NCBI GenBank assembly: GCA_946886845.1
Contig: CAMPJH010000094.1
Location: 1-6,318 of the forward strand
From: an uncultured Sphingomonas sp.
Lineage (GTDB): Bacteria > Pseudomonadota > Alphaproteobacteria > Sphingomonadales > Sphingomonadaceae
Direction: 5' to 3'
DNA length: 6,318 nucleotides
Under the pieces are notes generated by a model. The model saw nothing but the letters and a program-made list of their open reading frames with translations. It did not search any database and had not been told where the DNA came from. Position 1 is the first letter of the stretch. Each line of letters starts with the position of its first letter. The translations under genes were made by a program, and so were the position numbers. Positions 1 to 6,318 of the stretch are shown piece by piece.

Positions 1-531
1 TCGAGCTGGATCGCCAGGGAGCTCAGGCTGGTCCGCAACGCCGAGCCGGCGGTTTCGCGCTGGGGCGGATTGCTCGGCACTTTCTATGCCGGCCTCGACA
101 TGTGGCTCGGCTATCTCGGCCTGTCGCTGCCGTGGACGCTGAAGCACCGCCAGGCCGACCACCAGACGCTCCGCCGCAAGAGCGAGGTCCGGCCGATCGC
201 CTATCCGAAGCCCGACGGGGTGATCAGCTTCGACCGGCTGTCATCGGTTTTCATCTCCAATACGAACCATGAAGAAGACCAGCCGGTTCATCTCACGCTC
301 AAGGACGCCGCCATACCGGTCAGCGTCAATCTCGCCGATTTTGCGGGACCAGAACAATATTATTGCCCGGCCGGCGTTTATGAATTCGTGGAGGAGGGCG
401 GCGCGCAGCGCCTGCAAATCAATGCCCAGAATTGCGTTCACTGCAAAACTTGCGACATCAAGGACCCCATGCAGAATATCAACTGGGTGGTCCCTGAAGG
501 CGGCGGAGGTCCGAATTACCCGAACATGTAA
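1..531 (+). CDS. Electron transfer flavoprotein-ubiquinone oxidoreductase (ETF-QO), C-terminal part
   Basis: This is the last 176 residues of ETF-QO, open at the left edge of the window. The enzyme is membrane-associated. It takes electrons from reduced electron transfer flavoprotein, supplied by acyl-CoA and amino-acid dehydrogenases, and passes them through FAD and a [4Fe-4S] cluster to ubiquinone. The visible part carries the complete cluster-binding region. Residue 122 of the fragment is the Cys of [10 protein letters not shown], and residues 145, 148 and 151 are the three Cys of [13 protein letters not shown]. These are followed by the family's closing signature [14 protein letters not shown], and the protein ends PNYPNM. 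This matches the human ETFDH C-terminus in order and spacing. The FAD and quinone domains lie outside the window. The reading frame is intact to the TAA at 529-531. The TPR gene follows immediately or overlaps. Confidence 0.96.
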   Translation, partial: SSWIARELRLVRNAEPAVSRWGGLLGTFYAGLDMWLGYLGLSLPWTLKHRQADHQTLRRKSEVRPIAYPKPDGVISFDRLSSVFISNTNHEEDQPVHLTLKDAAIPVSVNLADFAGPEQYYCPAGVYEFVEEGGAQRLQINAQNCVHCKTCDIKDPMQNINWVVPEGGGGPNYPNM

Positions 532-2176
532 CCTGATCCCGCTGGCGCTCGCGGCGCTTGCGATAGCGGCGCCCGCGCAAGCGACGGTGCCGGACGTCTT
601 GGTCGATCCGGCGCGTGCCTATGTCACGGCCCGGGCGGCGGCGATCAGCGGCAACCACGCCGAGGCCGCCGAGATTTATGCGCGGCTTGCCTCAAGCTCT
701 GCCGATGCCGACCTGCGGCAGAAGGCGATCGCTCAGGCCATCAGCGCCGGCGACATGGCGCTCGCAATCCGGCTGATTCGCCAGGCTCCGCAAACCCTGC
801 CGATCGATTCCAAGCTGCTTTTGGTCGCCGACGCCTTGCGACGGGGCCATAGCGCGGAAGCCCAGCGATTGCTGGGCAAGAGCGTGTCGGGGGTCGACCT
901 GAGCTTCTGGGAGCCGCTGGTAGAGGCGTGGAGCGCCGCCGATCGTCGCGACATGACAACCGCCATGACCGTGCTCGGCCGTGTACCGCGCAACAGCGCG
1001 CTGGCGCCCTTCGTCGACGAGCAGAGTGCGCTGATCCTGGTCAAGCTTGGCCGAACCGCCGAGGCCGAGCCTTACGCGCGCCGGGCGATCGGTGCCGCGG
1101 GCCCGCGCGAGTATCGACTGCGGCTGGCGCTTTCCGCCGCCTTTGCCGCTGCGCGGGACAAGCCGCGGGCGGAAGCGATGATCGACGGCATTTCCGGCGA
1201 CACGACCGCAATTCGCCAGGCGCTGGACTCGGGGCGGCTCAAGAGCCTGATGATCGACACCGCTCCCAAGGCGTTCGCCGAGCAGCTGATTGCGCTGGCG
1301 CTGGAGATGCGGCGCTCGCCGGGTGGGCCGGGGGTGCCGGTCAACATCCTCCAGATCGCCCGCTATTCGGCGCCAGCGAACAGCTCGTCGGCGATCCTCC
1401 TCGGCAATTTCCTTGCCGACCAGGGCCGGCTCGAAGACTCGCTGGCCGCCTACCGGTCGGTCGGCGATGCCGATCCGCTGAAGACCGAAGCCCGCGACGC
1501 GGAGGCGCGGACTCTGTCCGAATCGAAAAGGTTCGGCGAAGCCCTGGCCCTTGCCACGCAGGCGGTGCGCGACCCGGCAGCGGCAAGCGACGACTTCGCC
1601 CGTTTGGCCGACGTCTATTCGTCAATGAAGCGCTACAACGAAGCCGCCGAGGCCTACAAAAAGGCTGTCGAGCTCGCCGCGAAGGCGCCGAAAGCGCGGG
1701 TGTGGCCGCTGCTGCTGTTGCAGGCGAGCGCCCTCAACTCGGCCGGCCGCTGGCCCGAGTCGAAGGCCGCGCTCAATGCCGCCCTGGAAATCGCTCCGGA
1801 CGAGCCGCTGATCCTCAACTTCCTTGGCTATGCGAAGCTCGAACATGGCGAGGATCTCGACACTGCCGAAGCGATGGTTCGCAAAGCGAGCGAGTTGGCC
1901 CCCGACGATGCGTCGATCACCGACTCGCTCGGCTGGGCGCTCTTCAAGCGCGGCCGAATCGACGAGGCGATTGCCATCCTCCAGAAAGCCGCGGTCGGCG
2001 ACCCGACCCAGGCCGAAATCCAGGAGCATCTCGGCGACGCTCTCTATACCGCCGGCCGCCACTTCGAGGCCCGCTACGCCTGGGAGGCGGCGCTGGCCAC
2101 CGCGGGCGACGTCGAAACGGCGCGGATCAAGAGCAAGATCGAGACCGGCCTGACCAATACGACCGCCGCGCCTTGA
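422..2176 (+). CDS. Secreted tetratricopeptide-repeat (TPR) protein; start codon uncertain
   Basis: This is an Ala/Leu-rich helical-repeat protein without an enzymatic motif, probably a periplasmic or envelope scaffold for protein-protein contacts. Its partner cannot be read from the sequence. A signal peptide core is clear at 530-583 ([18 protein letters not shown], likely cut after AQA), so the mature protein is about 530 residues. The N-terminal half is degenerate helical repeat. The C-terminal half has recognisable TPR units, for example [60 protein letters not shown] and [20 protein letters not shown]. The start is unresolved. The nearest in-frame ATG is at 422, inside the ETF-QO gene, and would put about 36 unlikely residues before the signal core. 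No ATG, GTG or TTG lies between it and the core. CTG at 533, one base after the ETF-QO stop, would give a tidy [17 protein letters not shown] signal without the usual basic residue. An indel near 526-533 is also possible. The gene call is firm, but the coordinate 422 is only a formal choice. Confidence 0.8.
   Translation: MPRIAFTAKLATSRTPCRISTGWSLKAAEVRITRTCNLIPLALAALAIAAPAQATVPDVLVDPARAYVTARAAAISGNHAEAAEIYARLASSSADADLRQKAIAQAISAGDMALAIRLIRQAPQTLPIDSKLLLVADALRRGHSAEAQRLLGKSVSGVDLSFWEPLVEAWSAADRRDMTTAMTVLGRVPRNSALAPFVDEQSALILVKLGRTAEAEPYARRAIGAAGPREYRLRLALSAAFAAARDKPRAEAMIDGISGDTTAIRQALDSGRLKSLMIDTAPKAFAEQLIALALEMRRSPGGPGVPVNILQIARYSAPANSSSAILLGNFLADQGRLEDSLAAYRSVGDADPLKTEARDAEARTLSESKRFGEALALATQAVRDPAAASDDFARLADVYSSMKRYNEAAEAYKKAVELAAKAPKARVWPLLLLQASALNSAGRWPESKAALNAALEIAPDEPLILNFLGYAKLEHGEDLDTAEAMVRKASELAPDDASITDSLGWALFKRGRIDEAIAILQKAAVGDPTQAEIQEHLGDALYTAGRHFEARYAWEAALATAGDVETARIKSKIETGLTNTTAAP
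584..2173 (+). other. Predicted mature region of the TPR protein after signal cleavage
   Basis: Cleavage after the AQA triplet (codons 575-583) would leave a mature chain starting [13 protein letters not shown]. This is the part of the TPR gene that does not depend on the unresolved start codon. Signal peptidase I cleavage is inferred from the hydrophobic core followed by small residues at -3 and -1. There is no Cys at +1, so it is not a lipoprotein. Confidence 0.6.
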
Positions 2177-2979
2177 GCGGGGCTGAAACCGCTTACGCCA
2201 AGGTCAACCTCGCCCTCCACGTTCGCGAGCGGATGGCGGACGGCTATCACCGGATCGAAACCGTTTTCGCCTTCTGCGCCGACGGCGACCAGGTTTCGGC
2301 TCAGACTGCCGACGCACTCTCACTCGAGTTGACCGGCCCATTTGCGGCCGGGCTCGACGGTGCCGACAATCTCATCATCAAGGCCGCGGCGCTCCTCAAG
2401 AACGCCTACCGGACCGCCAGCAACGCCGCCATTCGCCTCAACAAGCAATTGCCGGTGGCCTCCGGACTTGGCGGCGGATCGGCCGACGCCGCCGCCGCCC
2501 TTCGCCTTCTCAACCGGCTGTGGGGGCTGAATTGTCGTCTTGAGCGCCTCGAGGAGATCGGTCGCGACCTTGGCGCCGACGTTCCCGCCTGCGTGCGTTC
2601 CGAAACGATGCGCGGGGACGGCAAGGGCGATGATCTGCAGGCAATCGACCTCGGCCTCTCCGGAGCGCCCGTGCTGCTGGTGAACCCCAGGGTCGAAGTT
2701 TCAACGGCCGAGGTGTTCGAACGCTGGGACGGTACCGATCGCGGGCCGCTGACCGACTGGCGCAACGGCCGCAACGATCTCGAGCAGGCAGCGAGCGCCG
2801 TGGCGCCGCAAATCGGCTCGATCCTCGCGTGGCTGTCGATACAGCCGGGAGCCGATGTTGTTCGGATGTCGGGGAGCGGCGCCACCTGCTTTGCTTTGTT
2901 CGAGACCGAGGCGCAGCGCGACCGGGCCGCGATTGCGGTGCCTCGCGAATGGTGGCGGCTGGCGACCAGCCTGCGCTAA
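2173..2979 (+). CDS. ispE: 4-diphosphocytidyl-2-C-methyl-D-erythritol kinase (IspE)
   Basis: This GHMP-family kinase catalyses the ATP-dependent phosphorylation of CDP-methylerythritol at the 2-hydroxyl, a step of the cytosolic MEP pathway to IPP and DMAPP. The 268-residue length is close to the 283 of E. coli IspE. Visible motifs in order are the substrate-site AKVNLALHV (residues 9-17, with Lys10), the glycine-rich ATP loop PVASGLGGGSADAA (94-107), LGADVPA (133-139, with Asp136 as the likely catalytic base paired with Lys10) and the C-terminal GHMP motif RMSGSGATCFALF (231-243). The start is TTG at 2173. The first in-frame ATG is residue 21 and would remove Lys10, so TTG is required. It overlaps the TPR stop in TTGA (2173-2176), has no visible Shine-Dalgarno sequence, and is probably translated by coupling to the upstream gene. 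nnr follows by 9 bases. Confidence 0.96.
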   Translation: MSGAETAYAKVNLALHVRERMADGYHRIETVFAFCADGDQVSAQTADALSLELTGPFAAGLDGADNLIIKAAALLKNAYRTASNAAIRLNKQLPVASGLGGGSADAAAALRLLNRLWGLNCRLERLEEIGRDLGADVPACVRSETMRGDGKGDDLQAIDLGLSGAPVLLVNPRVEVSTAEVFERWDGTDRGPLTDWRNGRNDLEQAASAVAPQIGSILAWLSIQPGADVVRMSGSGATCFALFETEAQRDRAAIAVPREWWRLATSLR

Positions 2980-2981
2980 GG
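2977..2981 (+). promoter_or_regulatory. Ribosome binding site for nnr, overlapping the ispE stop
   Basis: TAAGG matches part of the anti-Shine-Dalgarno complement (TAAGGAGGT) and lies 7 bases before the ATG at 2989. The TAA is also the ispE stop codon, so termination of ispE and initiation of nnr are physically linked. The match is short. Confidence 0.45.
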
Positions 2982-2988
2982 CGCTCGG

Positions 2989-4341
2989 ATGCGCCCGATC
3001 CTGACCGCCGAAGCCATGCGCAATGCCGAGCAGGCGGCGATCGACTCCGGCACTCCGGTCGAAACGCTGATGGAACGCGCCGGTGCTGCACTAGCCGAGG
3101 GCGCGGTTCGGTTCGCCGGTCCGCTTCCGGCGCTGGTCCTGTGCGGACCGGGCAACAATGGTGGCGACGGTTATGTCGCGGCGCGGTATCTGGCGGCGCG
3201 CGGGATCGATGTGCGGGTGGCGGCGCTGGCCGAGCCCAAGAGCGACGCCGCCAAATGGGCGCGATCGCGATGGACGGGCGAGGTCGAGCAGCTGTCGCAG
3301 GACACGCAAGGCTCGCCATTGCTGATCGACGCGTTGTTCGGAACCGGGCTCAAGCGCGGTCTCGAGGATTCGGTCAGCCTGCTGCTTTCCGAGCTGGCGC
3401 ATGAGGCGCTTGTCGCCGTGGCCTGCGACCTGCCGAGCGGGGTCGAAACCGACACTGGAGCGATTCTCAACCCGCTTCATGCGGTGGATTTGACGGTGAC
3501 CTTCGGCGCTTTGAAGCCGGCCCATGTCCTGCACCCGGCGATGCACAAATGCGGCCGCGTCGTGCTCGCCGACATCGGCATCGAGGGGAGCGGCGAGTGG
3601 CATGAGATCGGCCCGCCGACGATTCCGCCGCTCGATCCGGGCGGACACAAATATTCGCGCGGGCTGGTTCATGCGCTCGCCGGGAAAATGCCCGGCGCGA
3701 TTGCGCTTGCGGCGAGCGCGGCGGCGCGTTCGGGCGCGGGCTATGTCCGGGTAAGCACGTCGCGGCCGATCGATGGATTGCCGGCGGCGGTGGTCCTGGT
3801 CGAAACCGCCGAGGTCAACGACCCGAGGATCGATTGCCTGCTGGTCGGGCCCGGGCTGGGCGACATCCCGCAGGTGCTGACGTTGGCGCTGACGTCGCAG
3901 GCGCCCAAGGTCATCGACGCCGACGCGATCGGCCTGATCGGCGATCCCGAACGGCTGCGCGGCCAGGATGCGATTGTCACGCCCCACGAGAGCGAGTTCA
4001 ACAAGCTGTTCGGCGATATCCCCGGCCCGAAGTCCGAGCGGGCGCTCAAGGCCGCCGAGTTGAGCGGCGCGGTGGTGGTCTTCAAAGGGCCGGACACTTT
4101 GGTCGCATCGCCCGACGGGCTACTCGGCTTCGCGCCGCCGGCGCCCGCGTGGCTCGCGAGCGCCGGGACAGGGGACGTGCTCGCCGGGATGATCGCCGCG
4201 CTGCGCGCCCGGGGGATGCGGCCGTTCGAAGCGGCCTGCGCCGCGGTCTGGCTGCATGGCCGGGCGGCCGAGCTGGCCGGCCCCCACATGATCGCCGACG
4301 ACCTTGTTGCCGCGATTCCGGCCGCGCTCGACCTTCTGTGA
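2989..4341 (+). CDS. nnr: Bifunctional NAD(P)H-hydrate epimerase / ADP-dependent NAD(P)H-hydrate dehydratase
   Basis: This is a cytosolic metabolite-repair enzyme. The N-terminal YjeF domain interconverts R and S forms of NAD(P)HX. The C-terminal carbohydrate-kinase-like domain dehydrates the S form back to NAD(P)H using ADP. The N-terminal domain (about residues 1-200) shows GPGNNGGDG (53-61), LIDALFGTG (112-120, with the probable catalytic Asp113), DLPSGVETDTG (147-157) and GALKPAH (173-179). The C-terminal domain (about 215-450) shows HKYSRG (220-225), MPGA with ARSGAGYV, GPGLG (287-291), DADAI (310-314), TPHESEF (331-337), FKGPDTLV (365-372) and the nucleotide/catalytic motif AGTGDVLAG (392-400, with Asp396). 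At 450 residues it is shorter than the E. coli protein of about 515, and the shortening appears spread over loops. The frame is intact. The start ATG is supported by TAAGG 7 bases upstream and by the usual MRPILTAEAMRNAE opening. Confidence 0.95.
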   Translation: MRPILTAEAMRNAEQAAIDSGTPVETLMERAGAALAEGAVRFAGPLPALVLCGPGNNGGDGYVAARYLAARGIDVRVAALAEPKSDAAKWARSRWTGEVEQLSQDTQGSPLLIDALFGTGLKRGLEDSVSLLLSELAHEALVAVACDLPSGVETDTGAILNPLHAVDLTVTFGALKPAHVLHPAMHKCGRVVLADIGIEGSGEWHEIGPPTIPPLDPGGHKYSRGLVHALAGKMPGAIALAASAAARSGAGYVRVSTSRPIDGLPAAVVLVETAEVNDPRIDCLLVGPGLGDIPQVLTLALTSQAPKVIDADAIGLIGDPERLRGQDAIVTPHESEFNKLFGDIPGPKSERALKAAELSGAVVVFKGPDTLVASPDGLLGFAPPAPAWLASAGTGDVLAGMIAALRARGMRPFEAACAAVWLHGRAAELAGPHMIADDLVAAIPAALDLL

Positions 4342-5501
4342 ACGAGCTGATCGTCCGAATAGCCGCGCGCGGGGACGGGATGACGGCAAGCGGTCGCCAC
4401 GTCCCGTTCGGAGTTCCCGGCGACGCCGTGCTCGACGACGGCGCGCTCGCCTTTGGGCCCCACCATCAGCAGCCGCCGTGCCGCCATTTTCCCGAATGCG
4501 GCGGCTGCCAGCTGCAGCACGCCGACGACGCCGCCTATCGCGCCTTCCTCGTGTCGCGGGTCGAAACGGCGCTGGCCCAGCACGGGCTGGAAACCGAAAT
4601 CCGCGAGCCGTACCTGTCACCACCCCATTCGCGCAGAAGGGCGACATTGAAAGCCCTTAAGCTGGGAGCGGGCGCCGTGGCCGGCTTCAACGCGGAGAAG
4701 TCACATCAAATCGTCGACATGCATGAATGCCATATCCTCAGGCCAGAGCTGTTCGCGCTTGTGCAGCCGCTCCGCGACTTGTTCGCGCGATTGCTTCAGC
4801 CCAGGCGCGGCGGCGAGGCGCAGTTGGCGCTGGTCGACCAGGGCGTCGACCTGCTCCTGCGCAACGTCCGTGCCGATGATCTCGCTGCGATCGAGGCGCT
4901 GACCGACTTCGCGGGCCAGCACGGACTGGCGCGGCTATCGGTGGACAGCGGGGAAGGGCCGGAGACGATCTACGAGCCGATCCCGGCGACGGTCACTCTA
5001 TCGGGCGCTCCGGTTGCCTTTCCCGTCGGCGGCTTCCTGCAGGCGACCGAGGATGGCGAGGCGGCGCTTGTCGAGTCCGTCCGCGAGTGCGTTTCAGGGC
5101 CGGTCGCCGACCTGTTCGCCGGGCTCGGCACCTTCGCTCTGGCAACTCGCGCCGCTTATTCGGCCGAAGCGTCACGCGATGCCGCAGCGGCGCTCAAGCA
5201 GGCGGCTCCGGCGATTACGGTCGAGCATCGCGACCTCTACCGCCGACCGCTCGATCGGACGGAGCTCGACCGCTTCGAGACGGTAATACTCGACCCGCCG
5301 CGAGCGGGGGCAAACGAGCAGGTGCGGCAGCTGTCCGCATCCGCGGTCGGCAAGCTTGCCTATGTCAGCTGCAATCCCGCCACCTTCGCCCGCGACGCGC
5401 GAACCCTGGCCGATGGCGGCTACAGGCTCTCATGGGTCCGCCCGGTCGGCCAGTTCCGCTGGTCGACCCACGTCGAGCTTGCCGCCTGCTTCACGCGCTA
5501 G
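4338..5501 (+). CDS. Class I SAM-dependent RNA (uracil-5-)-methyltransferase, RlmD/RumA/TrmA family
   Basis: This enzyme methylates C5 of a specific uracil in RNA, 23S rRNA for RlmD/RlmC-type members and tRNA for TrmA. In 387 residues it shows a short TRAM-like N-terminus (residues 2-33) and a [4Fe-4S] motif Cys48-x5-Cys54-GG-Cys57 with the fourth Cys131 (HECHIL). Next come a FLQATEDGE segment (233-241), the SAM-binding motif DLFAGLGTFAL (258-268) and ILDPPRAG (317-324). The catalytic nucleophile is Cys345 in YVSCNPATFARD, and the C-terminal THVELA (377-382) carries the conserved Glu. The iron-sulphur cysteines favour an RlmD/RumA-like rRNA enzyme over TrmA, which lacks them, but the exact target is not decidable here. 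The start is GTG at 4338, sharing GTGA with the nnr stop. The next Met (residue 15, at 4380) would cut the TRAM-like strand. No Shine-Dalgarno sequence is visible, which suggests coupling. The stop overlaps that of the converging MAPEG gene. Confidence 0.93.
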   Translation: MNELIVRIAARGDGMTASGRHVPFGVPGDAVLDDGALAFGPHHQQPPCRHFPECGGCQLQHADDAAYRAFLVSRVETALAQHGLETEIREPYLSPPHSRRRATLKALKLGAGAVAGFNAEKSHQIVDMHECHILRPELFALVQPLRDLFARLLQPRRGGEAQLALVDQGVDLLLRNVRADDLAAIEALTDFAGQHGLARLSVDSGEGPETIYEPIPATVTLSGAPVAFPVGGFLQATEDGEAALVESVRECVSGPVADLFAGLGTFALATRAAYSAEASRDAAAALKQAAPAITVEHRDLYRRPLDRTELDRFETVILDPPRAGANEQVRQLSASAVGKLAYVSCNPATFARDARTLADGGYRLSWVRPVGQFRWSTHVELAACFTR

Positions 5502-5932
5502 CCGCGGATCACCAGCGAACCAAAGCGCAGCGTCAGCAGGATCAGCGCGACAGAGGCCAGGGCAAAAAGCAGGAACCGATATTTGACGATGTTGACCGTC
5601 GACTGGACCAGGCTGTGGGCGATTCGAAGTCCGACATAGGCCCAGGCGAAGGCGAGGGTCCCGGGATCGCGATCGCCGATGATCACGAGCGACAAGGCGA
5701 CCGCATAGAACAGGGTCGGCTGCTCCATCAAATGATTGTAATTGTGGGATTTCCACTGGACGCTGTCCTCGACGACACCGTCGAGGTCCTTGCCGCGCGC
5801 GCCGACCCGGCCTTTCAAGCTGATCCCGGCGCGCCGCATCGCCGGCATCCGGGTGAAATACATCCAGAGCATCATCACCAGCGTCCAGGCGACGAGCGCC
5901 GCCACCGGCGCCAAAAGCGGATTGTGCGGCAT
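5498..5932 (-). CDS. MAPEG family integral membrane protein
   Basis: This is a 144-residue protein of the MAPEG superfamily (membrane-associated proteins in eicosanoid and glutathione metabolism). It has four hydrophobic segments at roughly residues 7-27, 73-86, 93-109 and 118-137. The basic first loop (RMPAMRRAGISLKGRVGARGK) is followed by the family signature around WKSHNYNHLMEQPTLFYA (60-77, the N-x3-E-x-P pattern), with RIAHS at 103-107. Eukaryotic relatives are glutathione transferases or peroxidases. For short bacterial members of this type the substrate is generally unknown, so no reaction is claimed. The ATG start is well supported by GGAGG 7 bases upstream. It lies 62 bases after the deoxyhypusine-synthase-like gene on the same strand, so co-transcription is plausible. 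Its TAG stop shares CTAG with the stop of the methyltransferase on the other strand. Confidence 0.93.
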   Translation of the reverse strand: MPHNPLLAPVAALVAWTLVMMLWMYFTRMPAMRRAGISLKGRVGARGKDLDGVVEDSVQWKSHNYNHLMEQPTLFYAVALSLVIIGDRDPGTLAFAWAYVGLRIAHSLVQSTVNIVKYRFLLFALASVALILLTLRFGSLVIRG

Positions 5933-5994
5933 GATTATCCCTCCCCCGATTTCCCCGGGAAGGGTGCGTCAGTTCGTTTCGCTTGGCAATCGAC
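5933..5994 (-). other. Short intergenic gap between the DHS-like and MAPEG genes
   Basis: Apart from the MAPEG ribosome binding site, this stretch holds a small palindrome, TTCCCCGGGAA (5951-5961), with five-base arms around a single C. It has no T-run, so it does not look like an intrinsic terminator. I see no convincing -35/-10 pair. It is best read as an intra-operon spacer, although a weak promoter cannot be excluded. Confidence 0.35.
5940..5944 (-). promoter_or_regulatory. Ribosome binding site of the MAPEG gene
   Basis: On the minus strand GGAGG, within GGGGGAGGGATAATC, precedes the ATG at 5932 with a 7-base spacer. It is the best Shine-Dalgarno sequence in the window and fixes the MAPEG start. 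Confidence 0.75.
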
Positions 5995-6318
5995 CTAGTC
6001 GAACAGTCTGGCGAAGCGGCGCTTCTCGCGATTGCGCCAGGCGCCGCGATGCCAGGCGTCGCTGGCGAGCAGCGGCAGCACCGAGGTCGCTTCCGCGAAC
6101 ACCATTTGCTCCATTGCCGTCGACACCTTGCCCCAGCTCGCGGCCTCCTGCAGCGTCGACGAGCTGCAGGCGCCGTCGCGGACGTCGGCGACGGTGATCT
6201 GCACGGCATATTTGTGCACCTCAACGTCCTCATGGCCGAGGATCTCGGCGCAGACGACGGTGTCCTGGGCGAAATTCTTCGGCACCCCGCCGCCGACCAT
6301 GAACAGGCCGGTGACGCC
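5995..6318 (-). CDS. Deoxyhypusine synthase-like protein, C-terminal part
   Basis: This is the final 107 residues of a deoxyhypusine-synthase family protein (PF01916), open at the right edge of the window. Eukaryotic and archaeal members transfer the aminobutyl group of spermidine to a lysine of eIF5A. Bacteria lack eIF5A, and their homologues are linked to making homospermidine or related guanidino polyamines through the same NAD-dependent enzyme-imine chemistry. Visible motifs are GLFMVGGGVPKNFAQD (fragment residues 4-19), VHKYAVQITVADVRDGACSS (34-53) and QEAASWGKVS (57-66). Lys64 (codon 6127-6129) in SWGK corresponds to the active-site lysine of human DHS (Lys329), so the catalytic core looks intact. 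The chain ends REKRRFARLFD. Many automatic annotations call this class 'deoxyhypusine synthase' or 'homospermidine biosynthesis protein'. The product cannot be decided from this fragment. The MAPEG gene follows 62 bases downstream. Confidence 0.93.
   Translation of the reverse strand, partial: GVTGLFMVGGGVPKNFAQDTVVCAEILGHEDVEVHKYAVQITVADVRDGACSSSTLQEAASWGKVSTAMEQMVFAEATSVLPLLASDAWHRGAWRNREKRRFARLFD

Noticed and set aside
505..510. GGAGGT as the Shine-Dalgarno sequence of the TPR gene.
   Set aside because: It encodes conserved ETF-QO glycines and is badly spaced for any canonical start: 15 bases before the out-of-frame ATG 526, 22 before CTG 533, and only 4 before the very rare ATT 515. It is kept as an option in the start-codon finding but not called as a feature.
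415..531. Cys-rich NCVHCKTCD segment as a separate small ferredoxin.
   Set aside because: It is the normal [4Fe-4S] domain at the end of ETF-QO, in the same uninterrupted frame.
928..2979. A 683-codon plus-strand open frame running from inside the TPR gene through ispE, suggestive of a fusion protein.
   Set aside because: Only the part from 2173 resembles a real protein. The upstream part is an Arg/Gly/Ala-rich shadow of the TPR gene in another frame, typical of high-GC DNA.
2510..3319. A 269-codon minus-strand open frame opposite ispE and nnr.
   Set aside because: The translation is low-complexity Arg/Ser/Pro/Ala with no recognisable motif, and it lies wholly opposite two well-supported genes. 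It is a compositional shadow.
3834..4337. Upstream in-frame extension of the methyltransferase frame over the end of nnr.
   Set aside because: The translation is Arg/Ala/Gly-rich shadow sequence. The family N-terminus begins at the GTG at 4338.
5951..5961. Short palindrome TTCCCCGGGAA upstream of the MAPEG gene as a possible operator or terminator.
   Set aside because: Five-base arms in GC-rich DNA are expected by chance, and no T-run follows on either strand. It is recorded only within the intergenic description.
6147..6170. Perfect inverted repeat CCTGCAGC / GCTGCAGG with an 8-base centre containing GTCGAC, resembling an operator or hairpin.
   Set aside because: It lies inside conserved coding sequence of the DHS-like gene (the SSTLQEAAS region) and is explained by the codons. 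There is no T-run and no nearby start that it could control.

Overview
The window is high-GC, gene-dense bacterial chromosome with a strong G/C bias at third codon positions. The gene content (ETF-ubiquinone oxidoreductase, a secreted TPR protein, ispE, a bifunctional NAD(P)HX repair enzyme, an RlmD/RumA-like RNA methyltransferase, a MAPEG protein and a bacterial deoxyhypusine-synthase-like protein) and the protein style point to an alphaproteobacterium, probably of the Sphingomonadales. That assignment is an inference from family resemblance, not a measured phylogeny.

Layout: five genes run rightwards and two run leftwards. Plus strand: the C-terminal end of ETF-QO (1-531), a TPR-repeat protein with a signal peptide (about 422/533-2176), ispE (2173-2979), nnr (2989-4341) and an RNA methyltransferase (4338-5501). 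These are packed like an operon. ispE overlaps the TPR stop (TTG inside TTGA), nnr follows ispE by 9 bases, and the methyltransferase overlaps the nnr stop (GTG inside GTGA). Minus strand, reading leftwards: the C-terminal end of a deoxyhypusine-synthase-like protein (6318-5995), a 62-base gap, then a MAPEG membrane protein (5932-5498). The two gene groups converge so tightly that their stop codons share one CTAG palindrome at 5498-5501.

The plus-strand genes are mostly housekeeping: electrons from fatty-acid and amino-acid oxidation into ubiquinone (ETF-QO), the MEP isoprenoid pathway (IspE), repair of damaged nicotinamide cofactors (Nnr) and modification of rRNA or tRNA uracil. They share no single pathway, so the grouping looks like shared transcription of essential or maintenance functions. 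The minus-strand pair combines a polyamine-type enzyme with a small membrane protein of unknown substrate.

I see no mobile element, CRISPR array, tRNA, rRNA, riboswitch or clear terminator, and no gene-free stretch over 300 bases. I do not see a convincing undescribed system. The most useful points for a second look are the missing canonical start of the TPR gene, the chain of overlapping non-ATG starts, the shared-stop convergent junction, and the bacterial deoxyhypusine-synthase homologue that keeps its active-site lysine.
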